64,000 nucleotides of DNA from Sinorhizobium meliloti (GTDB lineage Bacteria > Pseudomonadota > Alphaproteobacteria > Rhizobiales > Rhizobiaceae), in contig NZ_CP141214.1 of assembly GCF_035610345.1 (NCBI RefSeq), positions 280,230 through 344,229 on the forward strand. The letters are read 5' to 3'. Numbering within the stretch: position 1 is the stretch's first letter; each line of letters opens with the position of its first letter. The notes below the pieces were generated by a model. The model ran no database searches. It saw only the letters and a list, made by a program, of their open reading frames with translations, and had not been told where the DNA came from. Below, piece by piece: positions 15,487-23,604 of this stretch. The translations under genes and the position numbers were made by a program.

Positions 15487-16383
15487 GTGTTTACCGGATT
15501 TGAAGCAGAGACCGTACGTACTGCGGAATGCACGTACTTCGTTCGAGTCGCTGGCTCGGGACCTCCGCTCTTGCTCCTTCACGGCTTTCCGGAAACCCAC
15601 CTCATGTGGAGAGACGTTGCGCCGATCCTCGCTGAGACTTTCACAGTCGTATGCGCAGACCTGCGCGGTTATGGACAGAGCGGATGCCCGGCATCTTCAC
15701 CTGACCATCTCCCCTATTCGAAGCGCGTGATGGCGTCCGACCTCGTGCACGCGATGGAGCAGTTGGGGTATGAGCGATTCGCTGTCGCCGGACACGATCG
15801 CGGCGGTCGGGTTGGCTACCGAATGGCGCTCGATCATCCCGGCAGTGTCTCGCGGCTCGCTGTTCTCGATATCCTACCGACGGCCACCGTATGGGATCGT
15901 GCCGACGTTCGTCTGACGCTCGGGTTCTGGCCGTGGAGCCTACTGGCGCAACCCGAACCCTTGCCAGAACGTCTCGTCGACGGTGCGGCCGAGGCGATTA
16001 TTGCGAACGCCATCGATCAGTGGGGGTCGCGAAACGAAGCCTTTCCATCCGAAGTCCGCGAGGCCTATGTCGACGCGCTGCGAGATCCTAGCCACGTCCA
16101 TGCAATCTGCGAAGAGTATCGCGCCGCCGCGAGCATCGACCGCGATCATGACGCTGCGGACGAGAAGGTGGGAAACAAGATCTCATGCCCTGTACTCGCG
16201 CTTTGGAGCGCCGAGGGAGGGCTGCAGAATTGGTACGCTGACGAAGGCGGCCCCTTGAAGCTTTGGCAGACATGGGCCGATAACGTGAGCGGCGGTCCTG
16301 TCGCCGGGGGGCACTTCTTTCCGGAGGAATTTCCCCGGGATACCGCAGTGGCTTTGCAGGAGTTTATGGAGCACGGCCACTAG
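15487..16383 (+). CDS. Alpha/beta hydrolase, haloacetate dehalogenase-like
   Basis: 298 aa. It has the oxyanion-hole motif HGFPETHLMW, DLRGYGQS, the nucleophile elbow GHDRGGRVGYRMALDHP (Asp nucleophile, two Arg), and a late GGHFFPEE with the catalytic His. These match haloacetate (fluoroacetate) dehalogenases more closely than general epoxide hydrolases. In the characterised fluoroacetate enzyme a His-Trp pair helps hold the halide; here the corresponding stretch reads FWPWSLLAQPEP, with Pro in place of that His. So the halide site is altered and the substrate uncertain. The start codon is GTG. It stands alone among plasmid relics and may be a transferred gene. Confidence 0.8.
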   Translation: MFTGFEAETVRTAECTYFVRVAGSGPPLLLLHGFPETHLMWRDVAPILAETFTVVCADLRGYGQSGCPASSPDHLPYSKRVMASDLVHAMEQLGYERFAVAGHDRGGRVGYRMALDHPGSVSRLAVLDILPTATVWDRADVRLTLGFWPWSLLAQPEPLPERLVDGAAEAIIANAIDQWGSRNEAFPSEVREAYVDALRDPSHVHAICEEYRAAASIDRDHDAADEKVGNKISCPVLALWSAEGGLQNWYADEGGPLKLWQTWADNVSGGPVAGGHFFPEEFPRDTAVALQEFMEHGH

Positions 16384-16613
16384 GTTGCCGCCGAAAACGC
16401 GCCGATGTCTTGCTTACGACCTCCCACCTGTCGCGAAGTTATGCATCTCGGCATCCTGGTCTGGAAGTTCGGAAGCGGCGGCGCATGAGCGCCGCCGTCA
16501 CCTTATCGGTCGCGCCGAGACGGGGCGGATTTCCACTCCGGGCGTTTCGGCCATATGTTCAATGCGGTGGTGGTAGGCGCGGCCTTTCGATCATTCGTCA
16601 CGGAGGCACCACC

Positions 16614-16919
16614 ATGATGATCCTCAGCATTTTTCTCGGCATGGCCGCCATCGGCTTCTGCTGCTGGCTGCTATTTATCCTTGCCATATTCGCGCTACCG
16701 GCCTTTGCCGGCGTCACCATCGGCCTATGGGCGCATCATGCCGGCGCTGGCGTTGCCGGGGGCATTGCCGTCGACGCCTTCCTCAGCCATAACTGGCGCG
16801 CAAACATGAGGCCGACCTGCAGGACCACGAACGTGGCCCTTGCCCCGGCCTTGGTGGTCTTTGCTCATCGACGCGCTGCTTGGTCTGAGGTCGCTTCCAA
16901 TAAAGCGCCCGCTGGCTAG
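16614..16919 (+). pseudogene. Small membrane protein gene, probably frameshifted near its end
   Basis: The start MMILSIFLGMAAIGFCCWLL has GGAGG eight bases upstream. Two hydrophobic segments follow, with the phrase FALPAFAGVTIGLWAHHAGAG, which I have seen in small conserved rhizobial plasmid membrane proteins. After AVDAFLSHNW the sequence turns hydrophilic and basic and no longer looks like that family, which suggests a frameshift near 16790. The gene ends at a hairpin shared with nnrS. If the C-terminus is genuine, it is an unusual 101-aa protein. Confidence 0.5.
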
Positions 16920-16929
16920 CTGGCGCTTT
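16902..16929. terminator. Bidirectional terminator-like hairpin before nnrS 3' end
   Basis: AAAGCGCC pairs with GGCGCTTT across 12 bases, and a T follows on the right (A on the left). It separates the small membrane gene from the converging nnrS gene and has an A/T-rich base on both sides, as expected for a bidirectional terminator. Confidence 0.65.
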
Positions 16930-16954
16930 TGTGAGGCGGTTGGAAACCAACGCT

Positions 16955-18166
16955 CTACTGCACTACCCGGCGCTTGCGCGCCAGGATCGGGCCATACTCA
17001 ATGCAGAACAGCGCAAAGGCCAGGATCCACGCGCTTCCGGAGACGGCATAGAGGCTCGCTGCAACGACGGGAAGTATTTCCGCCAGCGGGCGCAACAGCG
17101 CCGACGACACGACCGCGGCGTAGGAGGCGGTCGTCAATCGCGATGCGGTAAGCGGATATCCCGTGTGGCCGCGGCTCGCACGGGTCATGACCGCTAGCAT
17201 CATCGCGGCGATGGCGCCCACCGTGAGCAAATGCATGACCGAACGTTCTTCGACGAAGCCGAGCGCGCCGATGCCGATTGCGGCGAAGCCCAGGGGAACG
17301 AAGGCATAGGCGACGTGCAGTATGACCAGCAGCATTTCCGGCCAGGTAGACCAACCGCGCCAGCGGGCGAGTCGGACGGTGTGCAGCAGTGCGGCGGCAA
17401 AAGCCGCCACCGCCGTGAACGAATGGTCGGGAACAAGCGTCCATGCGCCAAGCGCCGCGATGCCCGCAAGAATGGCGACTGTGTCGAATTGGTTGTAGGG
17501 AACCGGAAATTCGGTCCGGCCGGCACGGTTCAGCCAGTTGCGGGTGAAACTCGGCAAGATCCGACCGCCGATGATGGTGACGAGTACCACATAGGCGGAA
17601 ATGCCGAGGCGCGTCGCGATATGGACATGGTCTCCCGTGACCACGGCGAAATGAAAGCAGGCGTTGGCGAGCGACAGTGCGAGGAGACCGCCCAGCACCT
17701 TCAGATCCTTCCATTTGCGACCGGCGATTACCTCGCGGGCGCAGATCAAGAGCAGCGCCGGGAGGAAGAGGCCGTCTATAGCCGCGGCGGGCGGGATGCC
17801 GATCATATCCGGGGAAAGCAGCGCAGCGCGTCCCGCCAGCCAAAGCGCGAACAGTCCGGCGAGCGGCCAGCCGGAGACGGGGAGGCGGCCCGTCCAGTTC
17901 GGTACCGCGGTCAGCAAGAATCCGGCAAGGACAGCCGGGGCGAAGCCAAACAGCATCTCGTGCGCATGCCAGGCATGAGCCCCATAGCTGCCGGCGACTT
18001 CGAGATGACCCGCGAGGGCCGCAACCCAGAGGGTCATGGCGACGACCGCCCAAACAGCGGCGCCGAGAAAGAAGGGTCTGAATCCGTATGAAAAGAGCAC
18101 CGGGCCCGTGCGGGCGAGGCCCCGCGGCACGTAGCCTTCCCGCTTGGCCACCTTTGATCCATTCAT
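16955..18166 (-). CDS. nnrS: NnrS, heme-copper membrane protein
   Basis: 403 aa and about 12 membrane helices. It shows NnrS marks: FSYGFRPFFLGAAVWA at the N-terminus, AWHAHEMLFGFAPAVLAGFL with the likely metal-binding His, TAVPNWTGR, and GGRILPSFTRNWLNR. NnrS is a heme- and copper-containing protein that protects against NO-related metabolic stress. It is divergent from nirK, and an NnrR-type box lies in the shared region closer to nnrS. A second, different member of the family lies at 48338. Confidence 0.95.
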   Translation of the reverse strand: MNGSKVAKREGYVPRGLARTGPVLFSYGFRPFFLGAAVWAVVAMTLWVAALAGHLEVAGSYGAHAWHAHEMLFGFAPAVLAGFLLTAVPNWTGRLPVSGWPLAGLFALWLAGRAALLSPDMIGIPPAAAIDGLFLPALLLICAREVIAGRKWKDLKVLGGLLALSLANACFHFAVVTGDHVHIATRLGISAYVVLVTIIGGRILPSFTRNWLNRAGRTEFPVPYNQFDTVAILAGIAALGAWTLVPDHSFTAVAAFAAALLHTVRLARWRGWSTWPEMLLVILHVAYAFVPLGFAAIGIGALGFVEERSVMHLLTVGAIAAMMLAVMTRASRGHTGYPLTASRLTTASYAAVVSSALLRPLAEILPVVAASLYAVSGSAWILAFALFCIEYGPILARKRRVVQ

Positions 18167-18222
18167 GATTCAACTCCTAATGTCTGGGTCGCCTCTGACT
18201 ACCGGAGTTGAGCAATGTCTTC

Positions 18223-18238
18223 TTTGACAATTGGCAAA
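18223..18238. promoter_or_regulatory. NnrR-type box upstream of nnrS
   Basis: TTTGACAATTGGCAAA fits TTTG-N8-CAAA and lies 57 bases before the leftward nnrS start. A separate box serves nirK in the same intergenic region. Confidence 0.75.
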
Positions 18239-18321
18239 GACATGGCAGCTGGGTACCGGCGGAAACGCCGTACGGAGTTGTCGCCCTGCTGGCAAAATGT
18301 CGCACCAGGGCAATTTGCCTG

Positions 18322-18337
18322 TTTGCTCCCCCTCAAA
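18322..18337. promoter_or_regulatory. NnrR-type box upstream of nirK
   Basis: TTTGCTCCCCCTCAAA lies 74 bases before nirK. It is nearly identical to the box before the DUF2249 cluster at 11375. Confidence 0.78.
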
Positions 18338-18410
18338 GAGCCTGCCCGCCACCACCCTAGAATGAGCATGACCGGGCGATATTCGCTCCGTCTTCTCAAG
18401 GAGAGGTTCC

Positions 18411-19541
18411 ATGTCTGAGCAATTCCAGATGACACGTCGCAGCATGCTGGCCGGCGCCGCGATCGCAGGCGCACTGACGCCGCTGGTTGGCGCCGTATCG
18501 GCCCATGCGGAAGAGGCGGTAGCCAAGGTGGCCTCCCTCGACGTCGCGTCGCTGCCGCGCGTCAAGGTAGATCTCGTCAAACCGCCCTTTGTCCACGCCC
18601 ATACGCAAAAGGCCGAAGGCGGGCCGAAGGTCGTCGAGTTCACGCTGACGATAGAGGAAAAGAAGATCGTCATCGACGAGCAGGGTACGGAGCTCCATGC
18701 CATGACCTTCAACGGTTCGGTTCCCGGTCCGCTGATGGTCGTGCACCAGGACGACTATGTCGAGCTGACGCTCATCAACGCGGACACGAACACGCTGCAG
18801 CACAATATCGACTTCCATTCGGCAACCGGCGCGCTGGGGGGCGGCGCACTGACGGTCGTCAATCCGGGCGAGACCACGGTGCTGCGCTTCAAGGCGACCA
18901 AGGCGGGCGTCTTCGTCTACCATTGTGCACCTCCCGGCATGGTTCCGTGGCACGTCACTTCGGGGATGAACGGTGCGATCATGGTGCTGCCGCGCGAAGG
19001 ACTAACCGACGGCAAGGGCAAGCCGCTTACCTATGACAAGGTCTACTATGTCGGTGAGCAGGACTTCTACGTGCCGCGCGACGCAAGCGGCAAGTTCAAG
19101 AAGTATGAAAGCGTCGGGGACGCCCATGCCGATACGCTCGAAGTGATGCGCACGCTTACCCCGTCCCACATTGTCTTCAACGGCGCGGTCGGGGCGCTCA
19201 CCGGCGACAACGCGCTCAAGGCCGCCGTCGGCGAGAAAGTCTTGATCGTCCATTCGCAGGCGAACCGCGACACGCGCCCGCACCTGATCGGCGGCCATGG
19301 CGACTATGTCTGGGCGACCGGCAAGTTCCGCAATCCTCCCGAGGTCGATCAGGAGACCTGGTTCATACCCGGCGGCACGGCGGGCGCTGCCTTCTACACC
19401 TTCGAGCAGCCCGGAATCTATGCCTACGTCAACCACAACCTGATCGAGGCGTTCGAGCTCGGCGCTGCCGCTCATTTCGCCGTTACCGGCGATTGGAACG
19501 ACGACCTGATGACCTCGCTCCTTGCTCCATCGGGTACCTGA
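18411..19541 (+). CDS. nirK: NirK, copper nitrite reductase
   Basis: 376 aa, periplasmic, reduces nitrite to NO. The N-terminus [15 protein letters not shown] is a Tat-type signal. Type 1 copper ligands are His131, Cys172, His181 and Met186; type 2 ligands include His136 and His171, with catalytic Asp134. These fall in [10 protein letters not shown] and [19 protein letters not shown]. The second cupredoxin domain is complete and length is normal. It starts after GGAGAGG. nirV follows after a strong hairpin. The probable electron donor is the pseudoazurin encoded at 21518. Confidence 0.98.
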   Translation: MSEQFQMTRRSMLAGAAIAGALTPLVGAVSAHAEEAVAKVASLDVASLPRVKVDLVKPPFVHAHTQKAEGGPKVVEFTLTIEEKKIVIDEQGTELHAMTFNGSVPGPLMVVHQDDYVELTLINADTNTLQHNIDFHSATGALGGGALTVVNPGETTVLRFKATKAGVFVYHCAPPGMVPWHVTSGMNGAIMVLPREGLTDGKGKPLTYDKVYYVGEQDFYVPRDASGKFKKYESVGDAHADTLEVMRTLTPSHIVFNGAVGALTGDNALKAAVGEKVLIVHSQANRDTRPHLIGGHGDYVWATGKFRNPPEVDQETWFIPGGTAGAAFYTFEQPGIYAYVNHNLIEAFELGAAAHFAVTGDWNDDLMTSLLAPSGT

Positions 19542-19546
19542 CTGAA

Positions 19547-19583
19547 GCCGGTCGCCCCGATGGCCCGCGTCGGAGCGACCGGC
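19547..19583 (+). terminator. Hairpin between nirK and nirV
   Basis: GCCGGTCGC pairs with GCGACCGGC, and the inner CCGA/TCGG can pair too. There is no clear U-run, so it may be a partial terminator that lowers nirV expression relative to nirK. Confidence 0.55.
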
Positions 19584-19644
19584 ACACTCGCCGCCAGATC
19601 TCTCGGTGAGACCGGCAAGGAACGACAGTCGAAAGGAGGCCGCC

Positions 19645-20559
19645 ATGGACGCACTTCCAAAAGGCAGAGAAGTCGCTCCCATCTCGCTTGCAATACCCTC
19701 CGCGCTCTTTCTGATACTCGCCGGACTCCTCGCAATTGAGACAGGGCTGCTGGGCAGCGCTCCGTCGGGCAGCGCCCTTGATGAACCGCCCGTCGTAACC
19801 GTAGCTCCGAGGGATTTCCGGTATCGTGCAGCCGGGGAGTTCTTCAAGAACGGCTATGCCGTCGACGGGCCGGTGGAGACTGTGCGCATGAGCGCGCCGC
19901 TCATCATCATGAAATATCAAGTAACCGCCGCAGACTACACGCGCTGCGTCGCGGAACAGGCATGCCCGCCCGCCGAACCCGAGCACGTACCCGCAGATCC
20001 TGGAAGCACGCCGGCAACGGGCGTCAGCTTCGACGATGCGCAAGCTTATGCCGCCTGGCTCAGCCGGCGAAGCGGCACGATCTGGATGCTGCCGACTGAC
20101 GAGCAGCTCGCCTTTGCGGCCGGCAGCCGTTTTCCCGACGACGCGCTCGACGTCGAGGACGACGGCTCCAATCCAGCCTTGCGGTGGCTTGCCGACTACT
20201 ACCGCGAGACCGCGCGCAAGGCCTCCCGCGAGCCGGAGCCGCAGCGACTCGGACATTTCGGCGAAAGCGAGACGGGCCTCACCGACTTTGGCGGCAATGT
20301 CTGGGAATGGACGACGACCTGCGTTAGGCGTGTCACGCTCGACCGCACAGGAAGCATTACCAGCGACACCTCATCCTGCGGCATCTACATAGCCACGGGC
20401 AAGCATCGCGCCGCGCTCAGTTCCTTTATCCGCAAGCCCAAGGGGGGCGGCTGCGCCGTCGGCGCGCCCCCAGACAACGTCGGCTTCCGTCTAGTGAAGA
20501 ATACCCGTTGGTATGCACCCCTGCTGCAGGCGCTTCGCGAGAAGGGCCTCGACGTCTGA
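19645..20559 (+). CDS. nirV: NirV, formylglycine-generating-enzyme-like protein
   Basis: 304 aa. One N-terminal hydrophobic segment (about residues 13-30) anchors or exports it. The rest is an FGE-sulfatase-type fold: VTAADYTRCVAEQAC, GVSFDDAQAYAAWLSRRSG, LPTDEQLAFAAG, GNVWEWTTTC and the end block NVGFRLVK. NirV accompanies nirK in rhizobia, but no enzymatic activity has been shown to my knowledge. The start has AAAGGAGG ahead of it; the frame opens 13 codons earlier without a ribosome site. Confidence 0.92.
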   Translation: MDALPKGREVAPISLAIPSALFLILAGLLAIETGLLGSAPSGSALDEPPVVTVAPRDFRYRAAGEFFKNGYAVDGPVETVRMSAPLIIMKYQVTAADYTRCVAEQACPPAEPEHVPADPGSTPATGVSFDDAQAYAAWLSRRSGTIWMLPTDEQLAFAAGSRFPDDALDVEDDGSNPALRWLADYYRETARKASREPEPQRLGHFGESETGLTDFGGNVWEWTTTCVRRVTLDRTGSITSDTSSCGIYIATGKHRAALSSFIRKPKGGGCAVGAPPDNVGFRLVKNTRWYAPLLQALREKGLDV

Positions 20560-20712
20560 GGTGCATCGCATTGAAGGGTGCTTCTCAAGCACTCACGACA
20601 ACCGCGTTCTGTCGCGCCGCGGATACTCTGCTTTGTTCCCTCCTTCCGCCATGATAGTGAGATCATGGTCGCGTTGGTTCCGATCCAAGGAATCCTGCAG
20701 TAGGAAAATCGA

Positions 20713-21408
20713 ATGAAGATCGACCGGAGTGTCGTACGGTCGCTTGCCCTGTTCGACAGGATGAGCGACGCGGATCTGGACAGGATGCTCGCCCATGCGA
20801 CGGCAAGGCGCGTGCCCCAAGGTGACGCTGTTTTCGAGCAAGGTCAGAGAGCCACAAGCTTTTTCCTGCTCCTGCACGGGCGGCTGAAGGTGACCCAGGT
20901 CACTGAGGACGGTCAGCAGATCATCGTGCGCGTCGTCCATCCGGGTGACCTCTTCGGATTTGCAAAGGCGCTGCAGCGTTCGGATTATCCCGGTACTGCT
21001 ACGGCCGTTACGGAAAGTCTTGCTCTTTCCTGGCCTACGGATCTCTGGCCGCAATTCGTCGAGCAGAATCCGCATCTAGCCGTCAGCACCATGCAGACGA
21101 TCGGCCAGCGCCTCGAAGAGGCACACACGCGGATTCGCGAGATGTCGACCCAGGAGGTGGAGAGGCGCGTCGCCCATGCGGTGCTGCGCCTTTCGCGGCA
21201 GGCGGGCAAGCAGGAAAAAGGCGGCGTCCGCATAGACTTTCCGATCTCCCGCCAGGACATAGCTGAAATGACCGGAACCACACTGCATACGGTGTCGCGC
21301 ATTCTCAGCGCCTGGGAGCAGAAGGGGCTGGTCGAGGGCGGGCGGCAAAAGCTCATCGTCTGCGACCTGCCAGGCTTGACGGCGCTCGCAGACGGCGGGC
21401 GCGACTAG
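20713..21408 (+). CDS. nnrR: NnrR, Crp/Fnr regulator of denitrification
   Basis: 231 aa. N-terminal cyclic-nucleotide-like beta-roll (about 15-125), a long dimer helix, and a C-terminal winged helix with FPISRQDIAEMTGTTLHTVSRILSAWE as the recognition element. It lacks the N-terminal Cys cluster of Fnr, as NnrR does. It responds to NO (probably through heme in relatives) and activates nir, nor and nnr genes. It sits between nirV and pseudoazurin. The TTTG-N8-CAAA boxes listed across this window are its predicted sites. No good box was found before its own start. Confidence 0.93.
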   Translation: MKIDRSVVRSLALFDRMSDADLDRMLAHATARRVPQGDAVFEQGQRATSFFLLLHGRLKVTQVTEDGQQIIVRVVHPGDLFGFAKALQRSDYPGTATAVTESLALSWPTDLWPQFVEQNPHLAVSTMQTIGQRLEEAHTRIREMSTQEVERRVAHAVLRLSRQAGKQEKGGVRIDFPISRQDIAEMTGTTLHTVSRILSAWEQKGLVEGGRQKLIVCDLPGLTALADGGRD

Positions 21409-21427
21409 ACGGACTTTCCGATGGCTA

Positions 21428-21443
21428 TTTGACAAGCATCAAA
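21428..21443. promoter_or_regulatory. FNR-family box upstream of pseudoazurin
   Basis: TTTGACAAGCATCAAA fits both the NnrR-like pattern TTTG-N8-CAAA and the FixK pattern TTGA-N6-TCAA. It lies 75 bases before the pseudoazurin start, so either NnrR or FixK could act here. Confidence 0.72.
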
Positions 21444-21517
21444 GAGCAGGTGCTCTTTCTATTCTATCTCCTTGTCGCAAGAACCGAACAGGGTTCTGAA
21501 ACCAAGGAGAATTTCAA

Positions 21518-21961
21518 GTGCGCATAATCGCAAAGGGCATGGCAGTCGCCGCAGTTCTTGCCGCCTTCACCGGCACAGCATTCGCCGCCGATTTCGAGGT
21601 CCACATGCTTAACAAGGGCTCCGAGGGAGCAATGGTCTTCGAGCCGGCATTCGTCAAGGTCAATCCGGGCGACAGCGTCACGTTTGTTCCGACCGACAAG
21701 GGACATAATGTCGAGACGATCAAGGACATGATTCCCGACGGGGCTTCGGCATTCAAGAGCAAGATGAACGAGACCTACAAGGTGACTTTCGACGTGCCAG
21801 GAGTCTACGGCGTGAAGTGCACGCCGCACGTCGGCATGGGCATGGTCGCGGCAGTCGTCGTCGGTGACGCGCCCGCCAATGTCGAAAAGGTAAAGGCAGT
21901 GAAGCTGCCCAAGAAGGCGCGGGAGCGCCTCGACGCGGCGCTCGCCGTTGCTCTCCAATAG
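21518..21961 (+). CDS. azu: Pseudoazurin, periplasmic blue copper electron carrier
   Basis: 147 aa. A signal peptide ends near residue 24 (TAFAADFEV). The mature cupredoxin has copper ligands His63, Cys101, His104 and Met109 (in KGHNVE and CTPHVGMGM). Pseudoazurin carries electrons from the bc1 complex to NirK and probably NorC or NosZ. The start is GTG, preceded by AAGGAG. In S. meliloti the nap genes lie next to this gene; here only a napC remnant follows. Confidence 0.95.
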   Translation: MRIIAKGMAVAAVLAAFTGTAFAADFEVHMLNKGSEGAMVFEPAFVKVNPGDSVTFVPTDKGHNVETIKDMIPDGASAFKSKMNETYKVTFDVPGVYGVKCTPHVGMGMVAAVVVGDAPANVEKVKAVKLPKKARERLDAALAVALQ

Positions 21962-21984
21962 TATCGGCAGCACGCCAATTAATA

Positions 21985-22017
21985 ACCCGGCGCAGTACAA
22001 GCCCGTCTGCGTCGGGT
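21985..22017 (+). terminator. Terminator-like hairpin after pseudoazurin
   Basis: ACCCGGCGCAG pairs with CTGCGTCGGGT (one G-U pair) over an 11-base loop and is followed by CTGTTTA. It lies 24 bases after the pseudoazurin stop and just before the napC remnant. Confidence 0.7.
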
Positions 22018-22024
22018 CTGTTTA

Positions 22025-22483
22025 GTGCTGTCATTGTTGGTTTCAGCGATATCGCATAAATGGACGGACAGGATCGCCCGCAAAGATGCAGGCCTCCAAG
22101 GAAGTGTGGGGAAGATCTTCGGGACCATCAACACGCGCGAAAAGTTCCTCGACCACCGCCTGGAACTCGCCAAGCACGAGCGGGCGCGGTTCAAGGCCAA
22201 CGACATCCTCGAGTGCCGCAACTGTCACTCGTCGGTAGCGATGGACCTTTCCAAGCAGACTAAGCGTGCCGCAGAAATCCATACACGCTACCTGCTGCCG
22301 GGCAGGGCGACCTGCATCGACTGCCATAAGGGCATCGCTCACGAACTGCCCAACATGCAGGGCGTTGAGCCCGGATGGAAGCTGCCTCCGGAACTGGAAG
22401 GTGAGACGCTGCCCTCCGCTTCCGCGATCGATGAGCTAAAGCGAGTCTTGGACGAGGCTCACAGCGCCGCGCTCGCGAATTGA
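22025..22483 (+). pseudogene. napC: napC remnant (C-terminal half of tetraheme cytochrome NapC)
   Basis: From about 22055 the translation follows NapC: HKWTDRIARK, then GKIFGTINTREKFL, ECRNCHSSVAMD, ATCIDCHKGIAHELPNMQ and PELEGETLPS. Two of four heme motifs (CRNCH, CIDCH) remain. The membrane anchor and the first two hemes are missing; what precedes HKWT is unrelated. Between RIARK and GKIF the protein reads wrongly, but the other frame gives KMQASKEVWG, the true NapC sequence. One inserted base and one lost base explain this, so the fragment carries paired frameshifts. No napEFDAB is nearby. The product cannot work in quinol oxidation. Confidence 0.85.
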
Positions 22484-22547
22484 GACCGCCTGCTCCGACG
22501 CATTGGGCGGCGCTTCTGAAGCCTCCCGGCAGAGGGAGAACAAAGGA

Positions 22548-23372
22548 TTATCGAACCATCAAGACCGGCAGGATCGGTGCGTCAATCATCGTCTTAGTTA
22601 CGCCGCCGAATATCCTCTCGCGGATGCGCGAGTGCCCGTAGGCGCCGATCACGATCAGGTCGGCCGAAGTGTCGCGTGCGTACTGGACGAGTACCTCTTC
22701 GACCGGGCGGCCGGCACTCGGAAGCCGGGCGACTGTTACTTTGACCCCGTGGCGTGCAAGATAGGTGGCGATATCGGCGCCGGGTTCTTTGCCGTTCTTG
22801 ATCTTTGGATCGACGAGCACCAGGTTCACCCCCTCGGCATCTCTCATCATGTCCAGCGCTTCGCGGGCGGCCCTTGTGGACTCAATGGTCGAGTTCCACG
22901 CAAGAAGGACGTTCTTCGGTTGCAAGGTGGCCGATCGGAGATTCGCAGCGAGCAGGACAGGCCGTGCCGAAAAGAAGAGAGCACCTTCTATGACTCCCCG
23001 CCGGAGGAGGTCATCTACCCTTAGACTTGTGCCGATCAAGGTGACATCCGCATACCGGGCACGCTCTCCGACGTCTTGCCCGAGCCGCGTCGTCTCTGAG
23101 TATCGCCCAGCCACATCGAATGAAGTCCCGGTATTTCCGAGGATCTCCTTAGCTCCTCTGACAGCTTGGCGCAGTTGCTCCATGTCACTGTCACGGCTGT
23201 CAATCCAGGCGTCGGAGATCGCTGAGAGGTCTCCCATCGGAGGGAGAGTGGCTATCTTGCTAGCGAGAACCGAGAGGTGCGCACCCTCCGATGCACAAAG
23301 ATCTGCCGCTGCTCTCAGGTCATCTTCGAATTGGCTGACACCAACGACGAGGAGGATCGTCTTGTACGTCAT
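22548..23372 (-). CDS. Universal stress protein with two UspA domains
   Basis: 274 aa starting [18 protein letters not shown]. The N-terminal UspA half is degenerate, and the C-terminal half (about 155-274) ends with [20 protein letters not shown], the ATP-binding motif G-2x-G-9x-G-T. Usp proteins of this kind are induced under low oxygen in rhizobia. The start has GGGAG ahead; the frame continues another 138 codons antisense to the fixL upstream region and is not used. A FixK-type box (23437-23450) lies 65 bases upstream, so oxygen control by FixK is probable. Confidence 0.9.
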   Translation of the reverse strand: MTYKTILLVVGVSQFEDDLRAAADLCASEGAHLSVLASKIATLPPMGDLSAISDAWIDSRDSDMEQLRQAVRGAKEILGNTGTSFDVAGRYSETTRLGQDVGERARYADVTLIGTSLRVDDLLRRGVIEGALFFSARPVLLAANLRSATLQPKNVLLAWNSTIESTRAAREALDMMRDAEGVNLVLVDPKIKNGKEPGADIATYLARHGVKVTVARLPSAGRPVEEVLVQYARDTSADLIVIGAYGHSRIRERIFGGVTKTMIDAPILPVLMVR

Positions 23373-23436
23373 TGATCTGGTCTCCCGAACCCAATTTAAA
23401 TGCAGAGCGATCCTACTCTGCGTCTCGGCGGCTACA

Positions 23437-23450
23437 TTGATCACGGTCAA
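23437..23450. promoter_or_regulatory. FixK-type anaerobox upstream of the usp gene
   Basis: TTGATCACGGTCAA fits TTGA-N6-TCAA. It lies 65 bases before the leftward usp start and 155 bases before fixL. By distance it most likely drives usp. Confidence 0.75.
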
Positions 23451-23604
23451 GAGCGTCGTGATGGACTCCCGTCCTGAAGCGATTCGGAGCAAGCGGCGGG
23501 TTGGCTGTTTACTCCAGCATGGTCTATGGAAGAGTCTGCATGGTGCAAATACAGCGAAGACGCTAGACACTGCAGCGGTAAATAGTCCTTTGATGGATGA
23601 TGGG

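Noticed and set aside
16998..18173. 391-aa frame overlapping nnrS on the same strand
   Set aside because: Basic, Arg-rich and without family features, while the nnrS frame shows the full NnrS pattern.
20561..20712. FNR-type boxes upstream of nnrR
   Set aside because: TTGAAGGG...TCTCAA and TTGGTTCCGATCCAA have the wrong spacing (12 and 9 instead of 8 bases between TTG and CAA).
22765..23604. Upstream extension of the fixL frame by 280 codons
   Set aside because: It lies opposite the usp gene. Starting at 23605 gives the known 505-aa FixL with His194 and His285 in place.
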